A stretch of 64,000 nucleotides of DNA from Dysidea avara (taxonomy: Eukaryota; Porifera; Demospongiae; Dictyoceratida; Dysideidae): NCBI RefSeq assembly GCF_963678975.1, contig NC_089273.1, forward strand, positions 8,432,614 through 8,496,613, in the 5' to 3' direction. Position 1 is the first letter of the stretch; each line of letters starts with the position of its first letter. Made by a program: the position numbers and the translations under genes. Shown piece by piece: positions 12,801 through 23,970 of this stretch. The notes under the pieces are model-generated. The model was not told the DNA's origin. It saw only the letters and a program-made list of their open reading frames with translations, and made no database searches.

Positions 12801-13665
12801 ACCCTAAGCTGAGACCAGGGGAGGAGAATGTTACAAATAGTATAGTTAATTAAAACAAATTCGTTTTTATGTTTGAAGTAGCCAAGTATTTTATGCTGTG
12901 TATGGCCATGAATGTCCAAATTTAAAGTGAAGAGAAGGCTCGTGAAGAGGGCAGACTGTAGAGATTTCTCACTAGTGCATGGAGCCTAGCGCATACTCTG
13001 GTCCCTAGGAAAATTTTGCAACATAGCTGTGACAAGATTGAATCTGGAAGTAATTTTTGAAGGGACATAATAAAAATAGCTATGTAGCTATATAATTATG
13101 TACATGCAAGCCTTAGATTTTATAAATGACTGCCAGAAAGAAAATTTAGACAAGAAGGATTGTAAAGCATTTTTTAATCAAAGCGTGAACAGTGTACTGG
13201 AATTTTTTTGAAAATGGCTATCTCTAGATCTTGAGATACACAATCACCTCTCCAGTGGCGGATCCAAGGGGGGCACAGGGAGGTCTCAGCATTGCACATT
13301 GATCTAATTATGATCTTTCAATCAGCGATTATCTACTTTCATGTGATACTGTACTCAACTGCAGTATGCCAAAGTAGGGGGGGGGAGGGGGGGGGGGGGG
13401 GAGGCATTATATTCTCCCTTAGGGAATTTATTTTGAAAGCCTCTTTCTCCATTTTGTTAACATCTGGTCATTTTGCATTACGGTATTAATTAATCCAGCT
13501 AGTAGCTAATTTTACTTCATGATGCGTACAACAAATCAGTAAATAAATAATATCGTTCTTTGAGATGTAGAACCCATTGGGACGTAATTGCTAATGCATA
13601 ACATGCATGATCAATTAGCCCAATGCAGTGCCGTGCAGATTACTCACCAGAACATATAAGTAATT
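12801..13665. other. Gene-poor stretch with poly-G tract
   Basis: Holds a G-rich tract at about 13376-13402 and a CAGTGGCGGATCC hAT-like end near 13254. No gene is seen. Confidence 0.45.
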
Positions 13666-13918
13666 TGTGACTGGGTCTGCAAAAATAGGGCATGTGGGCA
13701 CATGATTTTTGCCTACTTTTTCAAACTTTCATCCCTCATAACGTTTTGTACCATTATGCTATGGCAATGCAATTTTCAGCTCTTAGTACAAATTGAATTG
13801 GTTTTATGATGCAAGTTACAGAATGCAAATGTTTTGTGTTCTGGTACTGAGATATGACCTATACAGTGATGGGATGTAGTTTGCGCCCACATGCCCTGTT
13901 TTCGCAGGCCCGGTCACA
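13666..13918 (+). mobile_element. 250 bp MITE, copy a
   Basis: Begins TGTGACTGGGTCTGC and ends GCAGGCCCGGTCACA. The terminal inverted repeats are about 35 bp and include GGGCATGTGGGCAC. Related copies lie at 26876, 27427 and 40836. It does not code for protein. Confidence 0.85.
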
Positions 13919-14530
13919 GAGACAATTAACAAATGCTCAAGCGATGTCAGCCAGTGTATATTAAAGTGTATAGATCAGATGTCAATTTGCCCAAAAATTG
14001 ACATGAGCTTAGAGATCAGAAAACTGGCTCTATTCAGCAGAATTATTGATATCATCATTATTTTTCAGTGTCTTCTTTGGATCCAATTGTAGCTAGCTAC
14101 AGACACATCGCAAAGATAAAAAGTATTTAGATTGATCAGACAACACACAGCAAAGGTCCTATAACACTCCTTGAGGCAAATGCTTCAGAATTGCAAACAG
14201 TTTATGTTGACAAAGAATTCTAACACACTAAAATCATTAGTAGTTGCTAGATATTTTTGGAAACAATTCCATAGTTTAAGACTTATGTGTCTTGAGCAGC
14301 CCCTTAAATAAAGGTGTCTCCTTCGCCCCTGACTACATTGCACTGTATTATATACATGCAATCAACACGAGATATTAGAGCACATACGTACCACCGGAAT
14401 GACATGTTTTTGTGTTGCTAAGAGTCAACACGTGAATACCGAGAGCGCGCGCCCAGTATTTGCTATAGAGGCGTGGCTACTTTATTAAGTTTGTCACATG
14501 GACACGGTCACGCGCTAGACTTCTATTAAA
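13919..14530. promoter_or_regulatory. Upstream region of the arylsulfatase
   Basis: No other gene is seen. The last 130 bp are locally GC-richer (a GAGAGCGCGCGCCC block near 14442), unlike the AT-rich surroundings, which fits a promoter. No TATA box is evident, and the transcription start cannot be placed. Confidence 0.35.
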
Positions 14531-16021
14531 ATGTCTGGAAAGATTGTTGTTTATTATTTCCTTTTCGATCTTTTTGTGCAATGCAATTATGCAGCAAAAC
14601 CTAACATCTTGATGTTCGTTATGGATGATCTGGGATGGCACGATCTTAGCTACAAAGGATCCGAGATTAAAACACCCACCATTGACAAGTTTGCCAACGA
14701 AGGAATCCGATTGCAGCAATATTACGTCCAACGAGTATGTTCACCTACGAGATCTTCTATAATGTCTGGTCGTTATCCTTATCACATGGGATTAGACAGG
14801 GATGTGATCAACAATGGAAGACCGTTTGGTTTGCCATTGAATCAGACGACGATTGCTAACGAGTTAAAGAAAGGTGGCTATTCTACACATTGTATAGGCA
14901 AGTGGCACCTCGGTATGATGAAATGGGAATACACTCCAACATACAGGGGATTTGATACCTTTTATGGTTACTATGACGGAGCAGAGGATTATTTTACTCA
15001 CTCGTTTGGCCCACCACACTATTTCGGGTTAGATTTCAGAAACAATACTACACCGGTTACTGATAAAAATGGAACTTACAATACCTTCCTGTTTACTGAA
15101 GCTGTTGAACAAATCATTACTAAACATGACAGTGAAGAGGGGCCTCTCTTTATTTATACTGCTTTTCAATCAGTGCATGCTCCATTACAAGCTCCTCAAA
15201 GTTACATTGATGATCCTGCATGCCGACTTATACCATATGAAAAGCGTCGAATATTTTGTGGGATGTTACGAGCAGCTGATGAAGGAATAGCTAACATTAC
15301 AATGAAATTACAAGAAAGAAACTTGTTAGATGATACAATAATTTTGTTCACTACAGATAATGGTGGGCAAACAGGAGAAGGAAGCAGCAACTGGCCATTA
15401 AGAGGTAACAAGGGTACTCTATTTGAAGGAGGTGTTCGTGGTGCAGGATTTGTATGGGGTTCCAAGCTACCAAAACTGAACTATGATAATGATCAGCTGA
15501 TTCATGTCAGTGACTGGCTACCAACAATAGTAGCAGGTATTGCTGGATTAGAGATTGACAGAAACAAATGGAAATTAGATGGATATAATGTATGGCCGGC
15601 TATTACAACGAACAGTCAGACCCCTCGTAAAGAATTGCTGATCAATCTAAATCCCCCATTTAAAGGATTCATGGGCCAAGCTGCTATGCGGATTGGGGAC
15701 TGGAAACTTATAGTTGGGTTACCCAACTGTAGTTTAAAGCCTGCAAGGAAAGCAAGTGATATGTGTCCTGATGGCTGGGTTTACTTGAATGGAACAATAG
15801 ATGTTCCACCACACAATCCATCATACACATGGTTATTCAACATTACACAAGATCCTAATGAGAGGAATAATGTTGCAGACCGACATCCTGACATAGTTAA
15901 ACAGTTGAAGGAGAGAATAGAGTATTACAATTCTACGCATATTAAACAGCTTTATCCTCCTCTTGATCCTAAATCCAGACCTTCAAATTTTAATGGTATA
16001 TGGACTCCTTGGCTTGATTGA
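14531..16021 (+). CDS. Arylsulfatase (ARSB/I/J-like), intronless
   Basis: A 496-residue sulfatase that hydrolyses sulfate esters, probably of glycosaminoglycans or other sulfated glycans in lysosomes or outside the cell. The N-terminus is hydrophobic (about residues 6-18) and may act as a signal peptide. Metal ligands DD lie at 32-33. The first sulfatase signature CSPTRSSIMSGRY starts at Cys70, the residue converted to formylglycine. The second signature GYSTHCIGKWHLG lies at about 116-128, with Lys124 and His126. Further motifs are TTDNGG and GNKGTLFEGG. The length is close to human ARSB (about 530). All catalytic motifs are present and the frame is unbroken in one exon. The start ATG follows an in-frame AAA and no upstream in-frame ATG extends it. 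Substrate specificity cannot be told from sequence. Confidence 0.93.
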   Translation: MSGKIVVYYFLFDLFVQCNYAAKPNILMFVMDDLGWHDLSYKGSEIKTPTIDKFANEGIRLQQYYVQRVCSPTRSSIMSGRYPYHMGLDRDVINNGRPFGLPLNQTTIANELKKGGYSTHCIGKWHLGMMKWEYTPTYRGFDTFYGYYDGAEDYFTHSFGPPHYFGLDFRNNTTPVTDKNGTYNTFLFTEAVEQIITKHDSEEGPLFIYTAFQSVHAPLQAPQSYIDDPACRLIPYEKRRIFCGMLRAADEGIANITMKLQERNLLDDTIILFTTDNGGQTGEGSSNWPLRGNKGTLFEGGVRGAGFVWGSKLPKLNYDNDQLIHVSDWLPTIVAGIAGLEIDRNKWKLDGYNVWPAITTNSQTPRKELLINLNPPFKGFMGQAAMRIGDWKLIVGLPNCSLKPARKASDMCPDGWVYLNGTIDVPPHNPSYTWLFNITQDPNERNNVADRHPDIVKQLKERIEYYNSTHIKQLYPPLDPKSRPSNFNGIWTPWLD

Positions 16022-17752
16022 TACTATTGTGTTATTAATTTGACATTTTGGTTCAGAATCTGTTTGCAGGTATATAATGCTGTTGTTATTGATTGTGATA
16101 GTGCTGTGGTAATTTATTATTATATTTATAAATCTAAAAGGACAAAGCTGTAAAAAGGTGCAGCCTTCCAAAGACAGGCTAGCATAATGTGCACACGTCA
16201 AATATGTCAGCATAATAGGCTGGAGTGCTATGCTAGCATATTAGGTGGATATTTCAAATTATGGAGCTTATAATTCCATGAAAATTGATACTAACTAATA
16301 GAACAGTCAGTGGAAACTGCAATAGAATACTCAATTGCATTGTACATAGCTCTTTAGATGGATACTCTCTAATAGAACAGTCACTGTGTAGTGAAATGCT
16401 TTAATAGAACGTTCATTGATCAAGATAATTGTAAGAAATGTTGCTAACCTATAGGAGCATAATGTAAACGCAATGGGAACACTGAAGAGCGTTATAGGTG
16501 AAAATTTTGGGTGATTCCTGGAAGCATCTTGAGCAAAGTTTTATTTTACTTAGGCCTATTATGTACCCTTTTATACAGTTCGGCTGTTTTGGAGCAAGGA
16601 TCCAAGGAATAATAGAGGAAACATGGCCTTGTGGTCTTCTATGCCATAGTCTAATACACATCAAAAAAGTTATCAAATTTCAGTGCTTTCCAAGTGCCAT
16701 ATTTCCAAAGGATTGTTTGGAAAGATGTGGAATTTTTGGCCATTCAAATGTGTTTTCAATATCTTGGAAAGAATCTGAAAGTTGATCATTTTGTAGTCAT
16801 AATGATAATTATATGTAGCAAGCTAATAGGCCAATCCTTTAAAATTATTGTATGTAAACATCTTGGATTGGTCCTACTGTACTATACAGTACAATGTAAT
16901 GCTTGAACAACAATATTACCACCACTCTACAAGAATGACATCAGTATAGCCACAGTAAGAGCAAACTATTCTTATACGTAAATAATTTTTCCACATTCGT
17001 TTCTGCACGTGCTGTGTTGCTTAGTATAAATTCCCAAAACTAGTTATACCTGAATAAAGCAATATTAGGAATTGCCTATCCTATGCAGATTTTACAACAC
17101 AAATGAAACTACTTTAATATAGATTTTGTATTAGTATTTTATTCGTTTGTGTTCATGGGGGCTTCCAAATTAATTGAAATGAAAATTGTTATTTTTCATC
17201 TGGCAGATGGTATAGCTCATTGCATCTTGACAATGTTACTTTTGAAAGTATAATGATTATATTGCAGCTTTGATCTCCATTTGAGAGTAATACATCACAT
17301 AAGTAAATGAGCAGTTGTATCACAATGTGTAAGCTGAATAATCAATCATCACATTATGTTTAACAAGTGCACTCAAATATTAACTAAAAAGTCCAAAAGT
17401 GCAAGGGGGTGAAACTGTCAAAAACTGACCAATGTGCTTTAATGTACACTACCAGTTGATATTTATACCTAACCATTTTGTGTGGCTACATGGAAGTTTC
17501 ATTCTAAATGTCAGCTGCTTGATTTGATATAGCTATTGCATCTTCAAATGATAGATTCGTAGAGATTATTCCAGAGTCTAATAATAAAATAAACAACTTG
17601 TAATACTCAATACTGTACAGTGTTACATGTTTCTGCATGTGTACTGTATAATGGATATGACAAACAAGCTATGTGCAACCCCTGACCACTATTTAGTCAG
17701 GTTCACTATGTACTTTTGTTCAAATTTTATGGGGATTTAAATTTTATTTGTC
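16022..17752. other. Gene-poor stretch
   Basis: Holds the sulfatase 3' flank. At about 16180-16410 there are fragments with CAGCATAATAGGC palindromes and three CTAATAGAACAGTCA-type motifs, resembling the TAGGCCTG MITE family but without clear ends. No gene is seen. A piece of the AGTCAGGTTCACTATGT repeat lies at about 17693-17752. Confidence 0.45.
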
Positions 17753-18004
17753 CAGTCACACTGGTCATTCCAGCATGTAGTATTCCAATATAAGGACCAG
17801 CCATATAATCATCACCTCCTGTAACAATACAATACACTAATACTAGTGGTGGTAATGTATATCACTAACCTGTTGCAGTCCCATCAAAAGAATGTATTAT
17901 AATCGTTATATCATTGGATGATGGTACACTACTAATTAGTGCGTAGTTTATCACTCCACCCTCATCAACTGACTAGCTTGTCTCAGTGAAACATATTTCT
18001 GCAA
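17753..18004 (-). pseudogene. Truncated Calx-beta exon pair
   Basis: On the minus strand, exon 17870-18004 (135 bp, phase 1 at both ends) is followed by a 51 bp intron (GTTAGT...TTACAG) and a truncated exon 17753-17818. The reading includes FTETS, then a stop, then SVDEGGVINYALISS, FDGTATG, GDDYMAGPY and AGMTSV. This aligns with the receptor Calx-beta at 871-1272 in sequence, exon length, intron position and phase. The first exon has TAG where a Tyr is expected, and the second exon runs into a dispersed repeat at about 17753. It is therefore a relic of a paralogous gene or exon, not a working one. Confidence 0.75.
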
Positions 18005-18223
18005 CTATAGGGAAAAGTGCCAATTATGATTTCAGTGCGTGACAGTTTACAGTAAACAGAAAACTTTAAATGTGACCAGATCTGCAAAAAGTTATCTTAT
18101 AGCCTTTACAATTGCATGTACTTGGCAATCCATAACTTGATTTGTGTGTATGGTACCAGCCTGAAATTTGGTCACATTACACTACTAACATAGCACCATT
18201 CCTCGATGTGATTGTACAACAAT
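18005..18223. other. Short spacer without feature
   Basis: Flank of the Calx-beta relic. No further exon of that relic was recognised on the minus strand. Confidence 0.35.
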
Positions 18224-18560
18224 CACTGTGAAAAAGGTGGGATATAATATGGTATTTCCAGTAGCTTATTGAATACAAATAAGCCTTAATATAAACCCTG
18301 TATTATACTCATGTTATACCTTAGTATAATGCATACTATACTATTACATATATGGTTTCAGTTTATTTACCACATTACCTGAAATAGCTTATATCGAATA
18401 TAATGCCCACACTATACCATCACATATATGGTTTCAGTATGTTTAACACATTAACTAAAGCCTTACATGTGATTGTTAGTATACTACAGGTTATATCAAG
18501 CTTTTTTGTATTCAATAAGCCACTAGATATACCATCTTAAATCCCTCATTTTTCACAGTG
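18224..18560. mobile_element. MITE with long (about 80 bp) inverted ends
   Basis: Starts CACTGTGAAAAAGGTGGGAT and ends with the inverted match ATCCCTCATTTTTCACAGTG. Pairing continues inward through GCTTATTGAATACAAA and its complement. Internally a roughly 100 bp unit with TATATGGTTTCAGT occurs twice. It is non-coding. Confidence 0.7.
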
Positions 18561-18589
18561 AATGGGTTAAACACATGATAAGTTATGAT

Positions 18590-19351
18590 TCACCAAATAG
18601 TCAGGTCCACTATGTACTATTGTTCAAATTTTATGGGGTTAGCAAACCTATATATTTTCAGAAAGCTTAGAGCATGGAGAATCTGAAAATCATTGTTTAC
18701 ATTTGCACAGATTCTTGCAAGGTCAGCATTTTGTAATTTCAAAATGGCAGCCAATAAAGTAAGAAATTCCTGATAATTAGATCAATTTTAATTGTTAATT
18801 AATGAACTCAACAAATACTCTGGTGACATTTTTACATCTCTATTCACCAGAGGTGACATAGTTAATCATGAAAATTAAAAGTTTTAACAAACAGAATAGA
18901 AGAGCGTCCATTATGCTGCAATAACTCAGGAATAAATTTTAGCAAAAAAAAATTGAGGAATATTCCAGATTAATTAGATGAGATATATGTACAACTGGTG
19001 CAAAGTTTTAGTTTGGCTTCCACAAAAATATTTCAAGCCTAAAAACAGCAGAAAAGATTGAGTTACTCTAATAGAGCACTCACTTACTCTGATAAAGCAG
19101 TCAACTTTTGAGTACATATTTCTAATGTAGCAGTCACTTTTGTGAAAGTCCTAGCTAGTGTGTTTATGTTGGGCATAAATATCAGGAGATTAGCTAATTC
19201 TAGGTTTGAAAGAATGATTGGAATTTACTTAAAATATTCTCCCCTAAAAGGTAATTTTGTGAATTAGCAATAATATTGGCAACTATAATTTCACCCTGAC
19301 TGGCTCCAAGAGCACTTTTGTCAGTTGGTTGACATAGTCAGGTTAACTATA
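18590..19351 (+). repeat. Dispersed repeat (AGTCAGGT family), plus copy
   Basis: Starts near TAGTCAGGTCCACTATGTAC and shares many blocks with the inverted copy at 25560-26070, for example TCACCAGAGGTGACATAG against its diverged complement. The right part, ending GACATAGTCAGGTTAACTAT, is interrupted by the large element that starts at 19352. Related sequence resumes at 23971 (AATTTTGTTCAAAATTTACG), giving a reconstructed target site. Confidence 0.6.
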
Positions 19352-19676
19352 TCTAATCAAAAACAGCCAAGCTGTAAAAAAAGGTGCGGCCCCCAAAAAG
19401 GCCATGGTGAAAAAAGATGTGAAATCCAAGGTGGCGGCCAAGAAATGGCTGTGATGGTAGGTTAATGGTTACATTTTAATAACAACAATTCAGGTGAATT
19501 TGGTGCCAAGGCCAAGCAGCACAAAATTCACCTGAATTATCGTTATTAAAATGTAACCATTAACCTACCATCACAGCCATTTCTTGGCCGCCACCTTGGA
19601 TTTCACATCTTTTTTCACCATGGCCTTTTTGGGGGCCGCACCTTTTTTTACAGCTTGGCTGTTTTTGATTAGATAT
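19352..19676. repeat. Foldback head of copy 2
   Basis: Inverted repeat arms of about 150 bp around a loop of about 25 bp near 19510. The right arm ends GTTTTTGATTAGATATC, mirroring the element's own start, so the arm is an inverted duplicate of the terminus. Confidence 0.9.
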
Positions 19677-19869
19677 CACTTCTTTTTGTATTTGTATACT
19701 GCAAAGCCGGCCTATGGCTGGCTTTGGGGCTTTTTTAACCCATGTGTTTTTTTCTTTACTACAGGAAGAAGAAAAGAACTTAAAGAAGAATTTTAGTACT
19801 TCAATTATTTTTGATTTTATTAGTAATTATACAAATTATATACATATATTTATTACATGCCCATTATTC

Positions 19870-22800
19870 CCCACAGGATATTTTTTTGCAGCTGATCTCT
19901 CTACTGGGTGACTTGAAATGTAGCTGAACTATATACAGGATGGTTTCTTTGTAGCTGAACTCTCTACAAGGTAACCTCTTCTAGCTGGTCTCTCTACAGG
20001 GTATTTTGTTTCTAGCTGAACTCTCTACAGGTGATTTGTTTGCAGCTAAACTCTCTACATGGTGGTGTCTTTGTAGCCGAACTCTCTACGTGATGGTTTC
20101 TTTGTAGCTGAACTCTCTATAAGATGACTTCATCTAGCTGAACTCTCTACAGGGTGATTTTTTTGTAGCTGAACTCTCTGCAGGGTGATTAGTTTGCAGC
20201 TGAACTCTCTACATGATGGTTTCTTTGTAGCTGAACTTTCTAAAAGGTGACTTCGTCCAGCTGATCTCTCTACGGTGTGATTTGTTTCTAGCTGAACTCT
20301 CTACATGGTGGTTTCTTGTAGCTGAACTCCCTACATGATGGTTTCTTTGTAGCTGAACTCTCTACAAGGTAACCTCTTCTAGCTGGTCTCTCTACAGGGT
20401 ATTTTGTTTCTAGCTGAACTCTCTACAGGTGATTTGTTTGCAGCTAAACTCTCTACATGGTGGTGTCTTTGTAGCCGAACTCTCTACGTGATGGTTTCTT
20501 TGTAGCTGAACTCTCTATAAGATGACTTCATCTAGCTGAACTCTCTACAGGGTGAATTTTTTTGTAGCTGAACTCTCTGCAGGGTGATTAGTTTGCAGCT
20601 GAACTCTCTACATGATGGTTTCTTTGTAGCTGAACTTTCTAAAAGGTGACTTCGTCCAGCTGATCTCTCTACGGTGTGATTTGTTTCTAGCTGAACTCTC
20701 TACATGGTGGTTTCTTGTAGCTGAACTCCCTACATGATGGTTTCTTTGTAGCTGAACTCTCTACAAGGTAACTTCTTCTAGCTGATCTTTCTACAGGGTG
20801 AATTGTTGTAGCTGAACTATCTACAAGGTAACTTCTTCTAGCTGATCTCTATACAGGGTAATTTGTTTGTAGTTGAATTCTGTACAGGTGGTTTCTTTGT
20901 AGCTGAACTCTGTACATGATGGTTTCTTTGTAGCTGAACTCTTTACAAGGTGACTTCTTCTAGCTGAACTCTCTACGGGGTAATTTCTTTGTAGCTGAAC
21001 TCTCTATACGATGGTTTCTTTGTAACTGAACTCTCTACAAGGTAACTTCTTCTAGCTGATCTTTCTACTGGGTGATTTGTTTGCAGCTGAACTCTCTACA
21101 TGGTGGTTTCTTTGTTGCTGAACTCTCTACAAGGTGAATTGTTCTACCTGATCCCTCTACAGGGTGATTTGTTTGTAACTGAACTCTGTACAAGTGTGTT
21201 TTTGTGGGTGATCTCACTGCAGGTTGATTTGTTTGTAGCTGAACTCACTAAAGGGTGATTTTGCTTGTAGCTGAACTCCTTGCATTGTATCTAGTTTCTA
21301 GCTGATCTCTCTACAGGGTGATTTGTTTGTAGCTGATCTCTCTACAAGTTGATTTGTGTGTAGCTGATCTCTCTGCAGGTTGATTAATTTGCAGCCGATC
21401 TCTCTACAAGGTAATTTGTTTGTAGCTGAACTGTCTGTAAAGTGATTTATTTGTAGCTGATCTCTCTGCAGGTTGATTTGTTTTAGCTGAACTCTCTACA
21501 GGGTGATTTACTTGTAGCTGAACTCCTTACATTGTGTCTAGTTTCTAGCTGATCTCTCTACAGGGTGATTTGTATGTAGCTGATCTCTCTACAAGTTGAT
21601 TTGTGTGTAGCTGATCTTTCTACTGGTTGATTTGTTTGTAGCCGATCTCTCTACAGGGTAATTTGTTTGTAGCTGAACTCTGTACAAGGTGCTTTTTTGT
21701 AGGTGATCTCACTGCAGGTTGATTTGTTTGTAGCTGAACTCACTAAAGGGTGATTTGCTTGTAGCTGAACTCCTTACATTGTGTCTAGTTTCTAGCTGAT
21801 CTCTCTACAGGGTGATTTGTTTGTAGCTGAACTCTCTATAAGGTGATTTGTTTGCAGCTGAACTCTCTACATGGTGGTTTCTTTGTTGCTGAACTCTCTA
21901 CAGGGTGTTTTGCTTGTAGCTACTCTCTACAGGGTGATTTGTTTCTAGCTTATCTCTCTACAGGTTGATTTGTGTGTAACTGATCTCTCTACAAGCTGAT
22001 TTGTTTGTAGCTGAATTCTCTGCAAAGTGTTTTGTTTGTAGCTGACCTCTCTTCAGGGTGATTTGTATCTAGCTGATCTCTCTACAGGGTGATTTTTTTG
22101 TAGCTGACCTCTCTTCAGGGTGATTTGTTTCTAGCTGATATCTCTACAGGGTGATTTTTTGTAGCTGACCTCTCTTCAGGGTGATTTGTTTCTAACTGAT
22201 CTCTCTACAGGGTGATTTTTTGTAGCTGACCTCTCTTCAGGGTGATTTGTTTCTAGCTGATTGCTCTACAGGTTGATTTGTTTGTAGATGAACTCTCTAC
22301 AGGGTAATTTACTTGTAGCTGAACTCCTTACTTTGTGTCTAGTTTGTAGCTGATCTCTCTACAGGGTGATTTGTTTGTAGCTGAACTCCTTACATTGTGT
22401 GTAGCTTCTAGCTGATCTCTCTACAGGGTGATTTGTTTGTAGCTGATCTCTCTACAAGTTGATTTGTGTGTAGCTGATCTCTCTGCAGGTTGATTTGTTT
22501 GAAGCCGATCTCTCTACAGGTAATCTGTTTGTAGCTGAACTCTCTATAAGGTGATTTGTTTGTAGCTGATCTCTCTGTAGGTTGATTTGTTTTAGCTGAA
22601 CTCTCTACAGGGTGATTGCTTGTAGCTGAACTCCTTACATTGTGTCTAGTTTCTAGCTAATGTCTCTACAGGGTGATTTTTTGTAGCTGAACTCTCTTCA
22701 GGGTGATTTGTTTCTAGCTGATCTCTCTACAGGTAGATTTGTGTTGATTTGTTCATTGCTGATCGCTCTAAAGGTTGATTTGTTACAGCTGAACACCCTG

Positions 22801-23110
22801 CAAAGTGTTTTGTTTGTAGCTGATCACTCTAAAGGGTAATTTGTTTGTAGCTGAACTCTCTCCACAGTGACTTGTGTGTAGCAGAATTCTGTGTAACTGA
22901 ATTCTCTAGAGAGTGACTTAATTGTAGCTGAATTCTCTACACAGTGCATGACTTGTTTATAGCTGAACTTTCTTCAGGGTGACTTGTAATGTTATGAATC
23001 TCTATAGTGATATATTTGCTTAACTCTCCACATGGTGACTGTCTTCTTGCTGAACTGTCTATAAGATTAACTGTTTGCAGCTGAACTCCCTACAGAATAA
23101 CTTGTGATGT
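19870..23110. repeat. About 31 bp satellite array, copy 2
   Basis: About 100 monomers of the GTAGCTGAACTCTCTACAGG type. A higher-order unit of about 398 bp (near 19957-20356) is repeated almost exactly at 20357-20756, showing local amplification of a block of about 13 monomers. Monomer types change along the array: GGTTTCTTT variants first, then GTTGATTTG variants, then GACCTCTCTTCAGG variants. Confidence 0.95.
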
Positions 23111-23970
23111 AATAAAATTCTATAATGGAGTAAATAAATTAGCCGAATGCTCTATTAGGGTGACTGTTCTATTAGAGTATCTCGATCTCGCATTTGCTAC
23201 ACGGAGTTGGCTTTCGAATCATAACTCAGTGGTTTGTAATCCGATTCTTCTGTACTACTGCAAGGACTTTCTATGAAGATTATTCCAGCTATACACCGAT
23301 TTTCAGCTCATTGCTCTAAGCGGTTTGCCTAGTAGGCGTAAAAACTAATACTTTTTTATTCATAAAAATCGATCGCGTAATTGTGACACAGGTTGGGTTT
23401 TGTGTCATATCTCCGTGGTCTTTATCTCGATTCCTTTCAAACCGCCAAAAGGCACTCCTACGATGGTTACTCCATCTACATAGCAATTTTCAACTCATTC
23501 CATGAAGCGGTTTACCCTGTAGGCGTGACAACAAATCGATCTTGTTTTACGCGAATAATAGGTCATAACTCCTGAACCATTCATCGGATTTGTACCAAAT
23601 GTGATGCTAGGATTCGCCTTTGGACTCCCTATCTGTGTGCCAAATTTCAAGGTGATCGGAATACGCGTTTGCTTGTTATAGCAATTTTTGCAAGTGTGCG
23701 AAAAGACGAAGAAGAAGAAAAAAAAAACGAAGAAAAAAAACGAAACTTTGGAAGCTCGTATCTCGGAAATGGCTGGAGCGATTTCCTTCAAATTTGGAAT
23801 GTAGACTCCCTTGGCTGGCGGGCAACTGTGTAGCAAATTTGGTTCCAATCAGATAAGGAATCACGGAGCTACAAAGGTGTGAAAATCGCGTTTACTTTCT
23901 TCCTGTGAATATACTCACGGTGTGGCGCGCCGGCTTCTTGGGCCGCACGACACACTACCGTGTGTCTTGA

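Larger units (their letters stand above)
19352..23970 (+). mobile_element. Foldback-satellite element, copy 2 (longest)
   Basis: 4.6 kb. Begins TCTAATCAAAAACAGCC and ends in the hairpin GACACAC-TACC-GTGTGTC followed by TTGA, with TA on both sides (19350-19351 and 23971-23972). Order: foldback head 19352-19676, AT-rich linker, satellite 19870-23110 and 3' module from about 23110. It sits inside a copy of the AGTCAGGT repeat, so the junctions can be compared with an uninterrupted copy. It is nearly identical to copy 3 outside the array, implying recent activity. No transposase is encoded. Confidence 0.85.

Noticed and set aside
13254..14325. A hAT element between CAGTGGCGGATCC (13254) and CGCCCCTGA (14317)
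   Set aside because: The ends pair poorly and no 8 bp duplication flanks them.
16449..16906. Several overlapping 70-95 codon frames on both strands
   Set aside because: No domain, no splice signals and ordinary composition; most likely chance frames.
19584..19796. Conserved MAATLDFTSFF frame at 19584 and 32181
   Set aside because: It crosses the foldback arm and an AT-rich linker; identity reflects recent copying of the element, and it is broken in copies 1 and 4.
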